DNA of 64,000 bases. It comes from Betaproteobacteria bacterium (lineage in GTDB: Bacteria > Pseudomonadota > Gammaproteobacteria > Burkholderiales > Rhodocyclaceae). The notes under the pieces are model-generated. The model saw only the letters and a program-made list of their open reading frames with translations. It had not been told where the DNA came from and made no database searches. Positions 35,331 through 44,481 of the stretch are shown in pieces. The first letter of the stretch is position 1. Each line of letters starts with the position of its first letter. The DNA lies in contig WQYQ01000004.1 in NCBI GenBank assembly GCA_009781175.1, positions 124,001 through 188,000 on the forward strand, given 5' to 3'. The position numbers and the translations under genes are program-made.

Positions 35331-36094
35331 TCGCTGTGTTCCTTTTGGTCTGAATCTGGAGCTGGCGCGGTATCCGAAGAATCGTCGTCCTGCCAATCCT
35401 CGTCTGCGTCATCCTGTTTGGGCCGCGGCGGGTTCCCGTCATACACTTGGTTGAGCCGCCGCTGTAGAAAAAAGTTACGCACGAAACTGTATTTGTCGAG
35501 TGCGGCTTCTTCAAGCGCCGTGTCGGTGCCGAGCAAGCCGGCGCGTATGCTGACGATATTAAGGCCGGTGATCGAATTACGCACTACGACGCTGTCGATG
35601 ACCCAATCCCGCCCATTCGTGTAGTAATCGACCGGCAGCGCAGACGCGTCGCGCAGGGTGCTCGGCCCGAGAATCGGCAGCACGAGATACGGCCCTGTAT
35701 CAACCCCCCAGCGGCCAAGCGTTTGACCGAAGTCTTCATTGTGCTTGGCGAGCCCCATTTCGGAGGCCACATCGATCGCGCCAGCGATGCCGAGCGTGGT
35801 GTTCACAAGAATCCGGCCGACATCGCTGAGCGCATCGCCGATCTTGCCTTGCAGCAGATTGTTCAGTGCATTGCCGATATCGCCGAAGTTGCCAACGAAG
35901 TTCGTGAAAGCCACCCTGGCAGGCAAGGGCACTCCGGCTTCATAACCTTGCGCGAGCGGTTTCAGAACAATCCGATCGGCACCCTCGTTGAACGCGAAAA
36001 CCTTGCGGTTGAAACCTTCCCACGGATCATCAGTGGCGTGCGCCGAAAAAGCGAGAAGCCCCAGAACAATCAGGGGGAGATGGCAAAGTTTCAC
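35327..36094 (-). CDS. mlaA: MlaA/VacJ family outer-membrane protein
   Basis: Ring-shaped outer-membrane protein removing misplaced phospholipids from the outer leaflet. 255 residues. Family signature DPWEGFNRKVFAFNEGADRIVLKP follows the signal peptide, and GRWGVDTGPYLVLPILGPSTLRD is conserved. The start is a GTG at 36094 with GGGAGATC upstream, overlapping mlaD by 4 bases. A lipobox is missing: the signal ends AFSAHATDD with no Cys at the cleavage point; the only N-terminal Cys is residue 4. The C-terminus is acidic (DDADEDWQDDDSSD). Confidence 0.93.
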   Translation of the reverse strand: MKLCHLPLIVLGLLAFSAHATDDPWEGFNRKVFAFNEGADRIVLKPLAQGYEAGVPLPARVAFTNFVGNFGDIGNALNNLLQGKIGDALSDVGRILVNTTLGIAGAIDVASEMGLAKHNEDFGQTLGRWGVDTGPYLVLPILGPSTLRDASALPVDYYTNGRDWVIDSVVVRNSITGLNIVSIRAGLLGTDTALEEAALDKYSFVRNFFLQRRLNQVYDGNPPRPKQDDADEDWQDDDSSDTAPAPDSDQKEHSE

Positions 36095-36561
36095 TTCTGA
36101 TCTCCCGATTCGGCCGCTTTATCGATCATGAAACGGCCGATCAACTTCTCCAGAACGATAGCCGACTGGGTATGGGTGGTCTGGTCGCCGGGTTGCAGAT
36201 CCTGATCGTCGCCGCCGGGCTCCACGCCCACATACTGCTCGCCAAGCAGGCCGGAGGTGTTAATTGTGAAGTAAGTGTCTTTCGAAAACTCATAACGGCC
36301 ATCGAGTTTCAGCGTGACCAGAGCGCGATACCTGTCCTTGCTGTAACCGATGTCTGTGACCCGCCCAATAACGACGCCCGCGACCTTGACCGGCGCACGC
36401 ACCTTAAGCCCGCCGATGTTGTCGAAATACGCGCTGATTTCATAGGGATTTTGGATTTTCTCGCCGCCCAGATTCCCAACTCGCAAAGCCAGAAAAATCA
36501 ACGCAACAATACCGATTACAACAAAAACACCGACACCCAGGTCGATTTGGGAACGTTTCAT
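36091..36561 (-). CDS. mlaD: MCE-domain protein MlaD
   Basis: Inner-membrane anchored MCE protein of 156 residues forming the hexameric periplasmic ring of the MlaFEDB transporter. One membrane helix lies at about 8-26. The MCE domain contains ISAYFDNIGGLKVRAPVKVAGVVIGRV and ends with the LLGEQYVGVEPGG loop. It overlaps mlaE by one base and mlaA by four. Confidence 0.95.
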   Translation of the reverse strand: MKRSQIDLGVGVFVVIGIVALIFLALRVGNLGGEKIQNPYEISAYFDNIGGLKVRAPVKVAGVVIGRVTDIGYSKDRYRALVTLKLDGRYEFSKDTYFTINTSGLLGEQYVGVEPGGDDQDLQPGDQTTHTQSAIVLEKLIGRFMIDKAAESGDQK

Positions 36562-37358
36562 CAGTTACCCCGGAACATAAAGGAGGTGAGCACGAAATCA
36601 AGCGCCAGGATCGCCAGCGCGGAACTCACGACGGTACGCGTGATGGCGCGCGAGATGCCTTCGGCGGTCGGCGTACAGTCGTAGCCTTCGAAAACGGCGA
36701 TCAAGGATACGGCAAAGCCGAACACGACACTTTTAATGACGCCATTGAGAATATCGAAACGGAAGTCGACCGAACTCTGCATCTGCGACCAGAAAGCGCC
36801 GCCGTCGACGCCGATCAACACCACGCCGATCAGCCAGCCGCCGAACACGCCCATTGCGGAAAACAGGGCCGCTAGCAAGGGCATCGCGATCACGCCGCCC
36901 CAGAAGCGCGGCGCGACGACGCGGGCGATCGGATTGACGGCCATCATGTCCATCGCCTGGAGTTGCTGTGTCGTTTTCATCAAACCGATTTCGGCCGTCA
37001 CCGCCGTACCCGCGCGGCTGGCAAACAACAGGCCGGCCACGACCGGGCCGAGCTCGCGCACCAGGGACAACGCGACCAGCACGCCAAGCGCTTCGCTCGA
37101 ACCGAAACGCTGCAAGGTTTCATAGCCCTGCAATCCGAGGACGAGGCCGACGAAGAGTCCCGAAACGACGATGATGACAAGCGACAACACGCCGCTCATA
37201 TAGATTTCGCGCATCGTCAGGCCGTGGAAACGCCGCAGGCTTTGCCCCGAGTAGAGCAGCAACGAAAAGAAAAAACGCGCCGCGAAACCCAGGCGCCAGA
37301 TGCTGTCGACGGTCCAGGCGCCGCGCCGCTGGATCGGATTGACGGACGGCGTTTTCAT
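36561..37358 (-). CDS. mlaE: Mla ABC transporter permease MlaE
   Basis: Permease of 265 residues with five to six helices. Conserved VGLVLGLQGYETLQRFG, LVRELGPVVAGLLFASRAGTAVTAEIGLMK and the coupling-helix stretch EQLQAMDMMAVNP-like sequence (TTQQLQAMDMMAVNPI) are diagnostic of MlaE. It overlaps mlaF by 4 bases. Confidence 0.96.
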   Translation of the reverse strand: MKTPSVNPIQRRGAWTVDSIWRLGFAARFFFSLLLYSGQSLRRFHGLTMREIYMSGVLSLVIIVVSGLFVGLVLGLQGYETLQRFGSSEALGVLVALSLVRELGPVVAGLLFASRAGTAVTAEIGLMKTTQQLQAMDMMAVNPIARVVAPRFWGGVIAMPLLAALFSAMGVFGGWLIGVVLIGVDGGAFWSQMQSSVDFRFDILNGVIKSVVFGFAVSLIAVFEGYDCTPTAEGISRAITRTVVSSALAILALDFVLTSFMFRGN

Positions 37359-38161
37359 GCGTTCGCGCCCGCCAGCAAAGCATCCCGATAAGGCTGCGCG
37401 GGATAATGGAAGCGCACCGGGCCGTCGGCCTCCGAGTGCACGAACTGATGCACATAGGGGTCTTGCGAAGCGCGGATCTCGTCTGGAGTTCCTTCGGCAA
37501 CCACCTTGCCTTCTCCAATGAAATAAACGTAATCGACAATCGCCAGGGACTCGGCGACATCGTGGGTCACGATGATCGAAGAGGCGCCGAGCGCGTCGTT
37601 GAGACGGCGGATCAGTTGGCCGATCACGCCGAGCGAAATCGGGTCGAGCCCGGCGAAAGGCTCGTCATACATCATCAACATCGGGTCCAAGGCAATCGCC
37701 CGCGCCAGGGCGACACGCCGCGCCATCCCACCGGACAGCTCGGAGGGTTGCAGATCAAACGCGCCGCGCAGGCCAACGGCATGCAGCTTCATCAAAACGA
37801 GGTCGCGAATCAGCTCTTCCGGCAGCGAGGTGTGCTCGCGCAGCGGGAAGGCGACGTTATCGAAAACGTTCAGATCGGTAAACAAAGCCCCGAATTGGAA
37901 CAGCATCCCCATGCGCCGGCGTAACGCGTACAGCTCATGGCGTTTAAGATTCGGAACGGCCCGACCATCGACCTCGACGCTGCCCGCCTGCGGCTTGAGC
38001 TGGCCCCCGATCAAAGACAGCAACGTGGTTTTACCCGAGCCGCTGCCGCCCATGATTGCGACAACCTTCCCCCGCGGCACCGTGAAGTCGACGCCCTGCA
38101 ACACAGCGCGAGTGCCGTAGGAAAAGGAAACCTTGCGCAAATCGACAACGTTATCGGACAC
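37355..38161 (-). CDS. mlaF: Mla ABC transporter ATPase MlaF
   Basis: ATPase of 268 residues that drives phospholipid transport. Walker A GGSGSGKTTLL, Q-loop MGMLFQFGALFTDLNV, signature ELSGGMARRVALARA, Walker B LMMYDEPFAGLDP and the switch His in IIVTHDVAESL are intact. I chose the GTG at 38161 (VSDNVVDLRKVSFSYG); the 112 residues added by the longer frame do not look like protein. It is the first gene of the mla-hisD run and is divergent from the response-regulator gene, 138 bases apart. Confidence 0.92.
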   Translation of the reverse strand: MSDNVVDLRKVSFSYGTRAVLQGVDFTVPRGKVVAIMGGSGSGKTTLLSLIGGQLKPQAGSVEVDGRAVPNLKRHELYALRRRMGMLFQFGALFTDLNVFDNVAFPLREHTSLPEELIRDLVLMKLHAVGLRGAFDLQPSELSGGMARRVALARAIALDPMLMMYDEPFAGLDPISLGVIGQLIRRLNDALGASSIIVTHDVAESLAIVDYVYFIGEGKVVAEGTPDEIRASQDPYVHQFVHSEADGPVRFHYPAQPYRDALLAGANA

Positions 38162-38299
38162 AGCGTTTAACTTTAGGGAAATGAGGTGGAGTTTATCAGA
38201 GAGTTTGCCTCTCCAAATCCATCCGGGATGAGATGCAGTGCACCGATGAAATGCGGAGGAGTCGTTACACTTAAGGCTCTGATCGAACACGCCAATCAC

Positions 38300-39706
38300 A
38301 TGACAGCCCCTGCACGCCCTTTGCTGCTCCTTGTCGACGACGACACCGCGATCGTCGACACCCTGACCTGGGCGTTTGCTCCCGATTTCGAAGTGCTTGC
38401 GGCAGCGAGCCGGCCGGCGGCGCGCGCGCTGCTGCAAGAGGCCCCGCGCCCGTTTGACGCGGCGCTCATCGATCTTGGCCTGCCACCCTGCCCGCATCAG
38501 CCCGATGAAGGTCTGGCGCTGATCGGCGAACTGCTTACCGCGGCGCCCTGGCTCAAGATCGTCGTGCTCTCAGGCCAAAACGCCGAGGCCAGCGCACGCC
38601 ATGCGCGCGCGCGCGGCGCTTACGATTTTCAGCCCAAGCCAACTTCTCCGGAGCAATTGCGCGCGATCTTGCTGCGCGCCGCGAAGCTCGGGTGGGACGA
38701 ACGTCAGCGCGAAACCGCGACGGAACACCTGCTCGGCGATTCGCCCGCGATGCAGCAATTGCGCGCGCAAATCGCCCAGCTTGCCGACGTACCTTTCCCG
38801 CTCCTGATCGAGGGCGAATCGGGCACCGGCAAGGAGCTCACCGCGCGCGCGCTGCATGAAGCCGGCGCCCGGCGCAACGCCCCTTTCGTGGTGCTCAATT
38901 GCGCGGCGATCGCTCCCAATCTGATCGAGGCCACACTCTTCGGCCACGCGCGCGGCGCGTTCACCGGCGCGGCCAATGCGCGCAGCGGTTTTTTCGAAGA
39001 GGCTGGGGAAGGCACGCTCTTTCTCGACGAGATCGGCGAGCTTCCGCTCGAACTGCAACCCAAGCTGTTGCGCGTGCTCGAAAGCGGGGATTACCAGCGC
39101 ATCGGCGAAACTCAGACGCGCCAAACCGCGGCGCGGATTCTTGCCGCGACCAACCGCAATCTGCTCAACGAAGTCCACGCCGGACGCTTCCGCCGCGATC
39201 TTTTTCACCGGCTCAGCGTGCTGGAGCTTGTACTGCCGCCGTTGCGCGAGCTTGGCAACGACCGCTTCGTCTTGCTCGATCACTTCCTTGCGGAACTACG
39301 CAACCGCACCGGACTACCCGCTTTCTGCTTGAGCAAGGATGCCCGGCAACTTTGGGCGGCTTACGGATTTCCGGGCAATGTGCGCGAATTGCGCAACATC
39401 GCGACGCGGCTGCTCGCATTGCGCAGCGGACAGATCATCGAGCGCGCCGTGCTGGCGGCCGAACTGGATCTTGAAGAAGAGGAGCCTGGGGACCCAGCAG
39501 CTGAACCGAATCCACGCGGCGAAATGTTTCCCGCCGATTTTTCACTCGACGAGGCACTGCGCCAAACCGAAACGCGCTACATCGAAGCCGCGCTTCAAGC
39601 CAGCCACGGCAGCATCAGCGGCGCGGCACGTCTGCTCGGCATCAACCGCACCACGCTTTACGGCAGACTCACCGCACTGAATATCCAATATCCGCACAAA
39701 CAATAA
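38300..39706 (+). CDS. Sigma-54-dependent response regulator (PrsR/PilR-like)
   Basis: NtrC-type regulator of 468 residues. The receiver opens [19 protein letters not shown] and has the phospho-Asp in ALIDLGLPP; that DLGLPP plus an EGLALI phrase resemble PEP-CTERM-box regulators (PrsR, TIGR02915). The AAA+ domain has GESGTGKE, an intact sigma-54 contact loop GAFTGA, and [12 protein letters not shown] Fis-type HTH closes the protein ([21 protein letters not shown]). The ATG at 38300 is chosen because the frame upstream is not family-like; the ribosome site is weak. It probably activates sigma-54 promoters, the pilin promoter at 54895 being the nearest candidate. Confidence 0.9.
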   Translation: MTAPARPLLLLVDDDTAIVDTLTWAFAPDFEVLAAASRPAARALLQEAPRPFDAALIDLGLPPCPHQPDEGLALIGELLTAAPWLKIVVLSGQNAEASARHARARGAYDFQPKPTSPEQLRAILLRAAKLGWDERQRETATEHLLGDSPAMQQLRAQIAQLADVPFPLLIEGESGTGKELTARALHEAGARRNAPFVVLNCAAIAPNLIEATLFGHARGAFTGAANARSGFFEEAGEGTLFLDEIGELPLELQPKLLRVLESGDYQRIGETQTRQTAARILAATNRNLLNEVHAGRFRRDLFHRLSVLELVLPPLRELGNDRFVLLDHFLAELRNRTGLPAFCLSKDARQLWAAYGFPGNVRELRNIATRLLALRSGQIIERAVLAAELDLEEEEPGDPAAEPNPRGEMFPADFSLDEALRQTETRYIEAALQASHGSISGAARLLGINRTTLYGRLTALNIQYPHKQ

Positions 39707-39733
39707 CGACGGCGATACGGTGGCAAACTGAGC

Positions 39734-41179
39734 ATGTACCTGACCCACTTCGGCCTCAACGAGGCGCCCTTCCGCATCACTCCGGCAACCGGCTATTTTT
39801 TCGCCGGCGCCCAGCGCGGCGATACGCTCGATGCGGTGGAACACGCTTTGAAGCACGACGAAGGCATCATCAAGATCACCGGCGAAGTTGGCGCGGGCAA
39901 AACGATGTTGCTCAGAATGCTGCTCGACCGCCTGCCGCAGACCAGCGTGCCAATATGGCTGTCGAACCCCTCGCTGGTGCCCGGCGAGCTTTTGCAATCG
40001 ATCGCCTTTCAACTCGGCGCGGAACGCAACGACGCGTGTCCGCTGCTCGATACGATCTCGGATCGCCTGCTCGCGCTGTGGGGACAAGGGCGGCGCGCCG
40101 TGGCCCTGATCGACGAAGCCCATGCCATGCCCCAGGCATCGCTGGAGCAAGTGCGGCTGCTCGCCAACCTGGAAACCCCCGAACACAAACTGCTGCAAAT
40201 CGTGCTTTTCGGTCAGTCTGAACTCGAAAAAATGCTCGCAACATATGCCATGCGGCCGATGCGCGATCGGATCACGCACCATTTCGAACTCGCCCCTTTG
40301 TCACACCGGGAGGTGGCAGCCTATATCGAACACCGTCTGACACAGGCCGGATATCAAGGAGACACGTTATTTACTCGTGCCGCCACATATGCATTGGCCT
40401 ATAGCTCGGCCGGGCTGACACGCCGAATCAATATTCTTGCCGACAAAGCCTTGCTCGCCGCCTACGCCGCGGGCGAGCGGCAGGTCGGCTTGAAACATGT
40501 GCGGCTCGCGGCGCGCGACGCCCAACTGCGCGACCCGCTGCGTCCGCTGAACTACCTACTGCCCGGCATCGGCATCGCGGGAATCGCCGGCGCAATCGCC
40601 CTCCAGCCGCAGCCAACGCCACTCGCGCCACCGCCGCAACGGCCTGCCGCAGCCAGCGTTGCGACACCAGTTCCAGAGCAGTCCGTCGATCCACCCGCCC
40701 CAAGCAAACTGGCACAAAGTGAGGAACACCCGGCCGCACACGAGCCGCCCGAGGCTCCGCCGCTCGGCCGGTTCGTAACCGAGCGCCTGCATCAATCCAG
40801 AGAATGGCTCGCCAATGCCGACGGCGCGCACTGGTATGTGCAGCTCGGCACCGCCGAGCCGGATCACATGGCAAACCTGGAACGCCAGCTCAAACGCCTC
40901 GACACAATTGAAAGCGGGCAGGCTTTCCGAATTTACGCTGTACCGGGTTTGCCGCCCGGGCGCCTGCTCCTGATTTGGGGCGATTTCGCCAGCGCGGCCG
41001 AAGCGCGACAGGCGCTCGCCAAACTGCCCGAATGGGCGCGCAACGACCGGCCCTACGTCCGCGGCATTTCCAGCATCAAGCCGCTTGCGCATACCAATCC
41101 AGGCGCGGACAGTTCCCGGAATTCGGTTAAGATGCGCCCGCCCGCGACCCCAGTTCAAGAAACCAACCGTACACTATGA
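39734..41179 (+). CDS. mshM: MSHA biogenesis ATPase MshM (ExeA-like) with SPOR-like tail
   Basis: Product of 481 residues. N-terminal AAA domain: start MYLTHFGLNEAPFRITPATG, Walker A GEVGAGKT, Walker B AVALIDEAHAMP. One membrane helix (LLPGIGIAGIAGAIAL) lies near residue 275-292, followed by a Pro/Ala-rich linker. A C-terminal domain with HWYVQLGTAEPDHMANLERQ and RLLLIWGDFASAAEARQALA resembles a SPOR peptidoglycan-binding repeat. This fits an envelope ATPase organising secretin insertion. It is the second ExeA-like ATPase in the window. Coupled to mshL by ATGA. Confidence 0.88.
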   Translation: MYLTHFGLNEAPFRITPATGYFFAGAQRGDTLDAVEHALKHDEGIIKITGEVGAGKTMLLRMLLDRLPQTSVPIWLSNPSLVPGELLQSIAFQLGAERNDACPLLDTISDRLLALWGQGRRAVALIDEAHAMPQASLEQVRLLANLETPEHKLLQIVLFGQSELEKMLATYAMRPMRDRITHHFELAPLSHREVAAYIEHRLTQAGYQGDTLFTRAATYALAYSSAGLTRRINILADKALLAAYAAGERQVGLKHVRLAARDAQLRDPLRPLNYLLPGIGIAGIAGAIALQPQPTPLAPPPQRPAAASVATPVPEQSVDPPAPSKLAQSEEHPAAHEPPEAPPLGRFVTERLHQSREWLANADGAHWYVQLGTAEPDHMANLERQLKRLDTIESGQAFRIYAVPGLPPGRLLLIWGDFASAAEARQALAKLPEWARNDRPYVRGISSIKPLAHTNPGADSSRNSVKMRPPATPVQETNRTL

Positions 41180-43125
41180 TTCGTCGTGCTTTCCATACGT
41201 TCGTAATCCTGACCGCGGGACTTGTCGGCTGCGTGCAAAACCCGGTCGTCCCCGATAGTGACAGTGCGAAACACCTGACGGCGGACACGCTGCCGCAAGC
41301 TGCCGCGAGCGCGCCGATCCCCGAGCCGGTCACGCACAGTTTCAATCTGCCGCGCCCGCAGCCCAGCCCGAAAACCGAAACGCATTCGGTCGTCGTGCGC
41401 GACGTCAAGGTGCAGGAGCTGTTGTTCGCCCTGGCGCGCGACGCCAAGGTCAACGTGGACATCCACCCGGGAATTACCGGCACCGTCACGCTCAATGCGC
41501 TCGATCAGACCTTGCCCCAGTTGCTCGAACGCATCGCCAGACAAGTCGATATCCGCTGGGAGTTGCAGGGCGACACCCTCATCGTGATGCCAGATACGCC
41601 ATTCCTGCGCAGCTACAAAGTCGACTACGTGAATCTCGCGCGCGATACGAGCGGTACCGTTTCCGTCACGACGCAAATCGCCACCACGGCGACCGGAGCA
41701 CTGGCCTCCAGCCAGGCCGGCTCGACCAATACAACGGGTTTGAACGCGAGCACCGGCAACAACTCGCTGACCCAGATTCAAAACCTTTCGCGCAATCGTT
41801 TCTGGGAGACCTTGATTCAAAACCTGAAGGACTTGCTGCGCGAAACCGACAAAATCGTCGCCACCGAAACCACCCCCGGCACCAGCGCGGTGCGCACCCC
41901 GACGACCCGCCTTCCGGCCCGGCTTTCGGCCGACCGCCTGTTGCTCAACCAATGCCGGCAACTGCATCCGGACAACCCCAATGAAGCGCGCAAGTGCTAC
42001 ACGGACAACGGCGGTTTGGTGCGGCTTGAAAACAACCGGACGGGCCTGGGACGCAACCAGACGAGCATCGGCCCCGACGATACGCTGAGCGACGTACTCA
42101 GCGACGCCGATCTCGATCAGCAGGTGGCGGTCTATCGCGAGGCGGCCTCGGTCATCGCGAACCCCGAATCCGGCGTCATTTCGGTGCGCGCCACGAGCCG
42201 CCAACATGAGCGGGTGCAGGAATTTCTCAACCGCGTGCTCGACAGCGCGCGCAGACAGGTGCTGATCGAGGCGACGATCGCCGAAGTCGACCTCTCGCAG
42301 AACTACCAGCAAGGCATCGACTGGAGCAAACTCAACCTTTCCGGCACCGGCTTCAGATTCGCCATGACGCCGCAAGGCGCGCTGACCGCGCCGCCGTCGA
42401 ACCTGTTCGAACTCGGTTACACCTCTTCCGGCGGGAGTTTTATCGGCTCGGTCAAGCTGCTCGAATCGTTCGGCACCGTCAAGGTGCTTTCCAGCCCGAA
42501 ACTGTCGGTACTCAACAACCAGACGGCCGTGCTCAAGGTTGTCGACAATTCAGTGTATTTCACGATCGACGTCAATATCGACCGCGGCAACCAGAACACC
42601 CAGGATCTGATTACTTACAAGACCACGGTCAACACGGTGCCGATCGGACTGGTGCTCAACGTCACCCCCGAGATCGGCGACAACGATACCGTGCTGCTGA
42701 ATATCCGGCCCAGTCTCTCGCGCATCGTCGGCACCGCAATCGACCCCAACCCCGTGTTAAAAGAACAAAACATCACCAACCAGATTCCGATCGTGCGCTC
42801 GCGCGAAATCGACTCCGTGCTGCGCGTCGAGAACGGCAACATCGCGGTCATCGGCGGACTGATGGAGGACGCGATCGACCTCAACAAGGATACGGTCCCC
42901 CTCGCGGCGAGTCTGCCGGTGATCGGCGCGCTGTTCCAAAACCGTAACGACACGCGCAAGAAAACAGAGCTTGTCATCCTGATCCGGCCGACGGTCATCC
43001 GTCAGGCCAGTCTGACCGGCGACTATGCCGCCCAGCAGGGCATCGTGCCGCGCGCAGATTTCTTCAAGGGAGAAACAGGGCCAACGCTCTTCAATACCGA
43101 GAGCCTTAATCGGCCCTTGCAGTAA
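41176..43125 (+). CDS. mshL: Pilus secretin lipoprotein MshL
   Basis: Outer-membrane secretin pore of 649 residues. Signal peptide with lipobox LVGC near residue 19. A secretin N-terminal domain (VRDVKVQELLFALARDAKVNVDI) and a Ser/Thr/Asn-rich insert are followed by a second N-domain (VRATSRQHERVQEFLNRVLD) and the conserved secretin core IEATIAEVDLSQNYQQGIDW, VKVLSSPKLSVLNNQTAVLKV and VPLAASLPVIGALFQNR. The TAA stop supplies the first base of repeat copy C. Confidence 0.93.
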   Translation: MIRRAFHTFVILTAGLVGCVQNPVVPDSDSAKHLTADTLPQAAASAPIPEPVTHSFNLPRPQPSPKTETHSVVVRDVKVQELLFALARDAKVNVDIHPGITGTVTLNALDQTLPQLLERIARQVDIRWELQGDTLIVMPDTPFLRSYKVDYVNLARDTSGTVSVTTQIATTATGALASSQAGSTNTTGLNASTGNNSLTQIQNLSRNRFWETLIQNLKDLLRETDKIVATETTPGTSAVRTPTTRLPARLSADRLLLNQCRQLHPDNPNEARKCYTDNGGLVRLENNRTGLGRNQTSIGPDDTLSDVLSDADLDQQVAVYREAASVIANPESGVISVRATSRQHERVQEFLNRVLDSARRQVLIEATIAEVDLSQNYQQGIDWSKLNLSGTGFRFAMTPQGALTAPPSNLFELGYTSSGGSFIGSVKLLESFGTVKVLSSPKLSVLNNQTAVLKVVDNSVYFTIDVNIDRGNQNTQDLITYKTTVNTVPIGLVLNVTPEIGDNDTVLLNIRPSLSRIVGTAIDPNPVLKEQNITNQIPIVRSREIDSVLRVENGNIAVIGGLMEDAIDLNKDTVPLAASLPVIGALFQNRNDTRKKTELVILIRPTVIRQASLTGDYAAQQGIVPRADFFKGETGPTLFNTESLNRPLQ

Positions 43126-43268
43126 GAACCTGTTTAGAATCTGTCGCGAGAGGCTGTCAGCGGGGCGAAGAGCAGCACAGGAACCGGAGTTTATGAGTGA
43201 TAAATGAGGATTCCGAGCAGCACATGAGCCCCGATCACAGCCTCGCAGCAAGATTATGAACAGGTTCT
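43125..43268 (-). repeat. AGAACCTGTT-ended inverted-repeat element, copy C (short form)
   Basis: This 144-bp element lies inside the pilus operon between the mshL stop and the ribosome site of the next gene. It starts AGAACCTGTT at the stop codon and ends AACAGGTTCT. Its reverse complement matches copy B (17848-18058) except that it lacks a 67-bp internal segment. The ends pair over about 40 imperfect bases, so the transcript can fold into a long hairpin. AAAGGA for the next gene begins directly after it. Confidence 0.88.
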
Positions 43269-43280
43269 AAAGGAAGCCGG

Positions 43281-44480
43281 ATGAGTTTGTTGATCGACGC
43301 TTTGCGCAAAGCCGAAGCCGACCGCCAGCGGGGAGCGGGTGGCGATGCGGCTGCGCCGCCCGAGATCAGCGAGGCGCTTGCGCTGGAGCCGATCGATCTG
43401 GAAATGGCCGAACTTTCCCCCGCCGACTCGCGTCCAGCGCCGAGTGAAGCGCCGCGTACCACACGCCCGCAGCAAGCGCTGCCAAAGGCTCCGTCCGCCG
43501 CGCGTAAAACCTTTTCCAGCAAAATGCCGCGTGGCCCTTCGTCGCTCGAACGGTGGATAGTTCTGATCGGCTTATGCCTTGCCGCGGCAGGCGGCGCCTA
43601 TATTTGGTGGCAAACCCAGCCGCGCAGCCTACAGCCAACGAGCCCGGCGATTGAGCGCGGCATGTTGCAGCCATCCATAACGGCGCATGTTCCCGCACCG
43701 TCCGTCAACGTCGAAGCGCCGGCTAGCATCGCACCCGCCACGCAAGCGGCGGCGGCCGCGCCGCAGCCGATGGAAACCCCCGCGCCGAGTCCCTCCGCGG
43801 AAAAACCGGCTCGCATCGCAACGGCCGGCAAACGCCGTACACCGCCCGCCTCGCTGCTTGCCGCAGCCGACCAACCCAGCGTGCGCCAAGGCGCTCTCAA
43901 ACCCGTCAATCCCGCCGCGGCAGAAATCGAAGCCGGTTATGCTGCTTATGCAAGCGGCGACCTCGCAACGGCACGCGCTTACTACTTGAGCGCGCTGCAC
44001 ATCGATCCGCGCGCACTCGACGCGCTCAACGGCCTCGGCGCGATCGCCATGCAAAGCAATCGCCCCGAGGAGGCCGAGCGCTGGTTTCGCGAAGCGCAGC
44101 GCAACAATCCGGCCGATCCGACCGCGCAAGCGGGACTCGCCAGCATCGGCCGCGACGCTGACCCTTTGAGCACCGAAAGCCAGCTCAAAAATACGTTGGC
44201 GCGCAATCCCGATGCCGCCGCAGTGCATTTCGCACTCGGTAACGTGCAAGCACGTGCCGGCCGCTGGGCCGATGCACAGCAAGCCTTCTTCCGCGCCTAC
44301 ACATTGGAGCCCGATAACCCTGACTATCAGTTCAATCTCGCCGTGGCGCTCGATCACCTAAACCAGACCAGGCTGGCCGCTCAGTACTACCGCCTCGCCG
44401 TCGAGGCGGGCGCGCACAAGCCGGCGCACTTCGACCGTGACGCGGCCTATCGCCGCTTGCAAGCCCTGAGCGCACCCTGA
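43281..44480 (+). CDS. mshN: TPR pilus-assembly protein (MshN-like)
   Basis: Product of 399 residues. N-terminus MSLLIDALRKAEADRQRG is typical of MshN. One membrane helix lies near residues 92-110 (IVLIGLCLAAAGGAYIWW). A long Ala/Pro-rich spacer follows, then tetratricopeptide repeats over about 212-395 (AGYAAYASGDLATARAYYLSALH, FALGNVQARAGRWADAQQAFFRAY). It should be a periplasmic scaffold of the pilus machine. It begins directly after repeat copy C and ends one base before mshE. Confidence 0.85.
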   Translation: MSLLIDALRKAEADRQRGAGGDAAAPPEISEALALEPIDLEMAELSPADSRPAPSEAPRTTRPQQALPKAPSAARKTFSSKMPRGPSSLERWIVLIGLCLAAAGGAYIWWQTQPRSLQPTSPAIERGMLQPSITAHVPAPSVNVEAPASIAPATQAAAAAPQPMETPAPSPSAEKPARIATAGKRRTPPASLLAAADQPSVRQGALKPVNPAAAEIEAGYAAYASGDLATARAYYLSALHIDPRALDALNGLGAIAMQSNRPEEAERWFREAQRNNPADPTAQAGLASIGRDADPLSTESQLKNTLARNPDAAAVHFALGNVQARAGRWADAQQAFFRAYTLEPDNPDYQFNLAVALDHLNQTRLAAQYYRLAVEAGAHKPAHFDRDAAYRRLQALSAP

Positions 44481-44481
44481 C

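Noticed and set aside
41155-42375. Minus-strand frame of 406 codons opposite mshL
   Set aside because: Antisense shadow of the secretin gene, low-complexity Val/Arg/Asp content and no start context.
42757-43251. Minus-strand frame sharing a peptide with the frame at 17808-18134
   Set aside because: The shared peptide is just the translation of repeat copies C and B, not a conserved protein.
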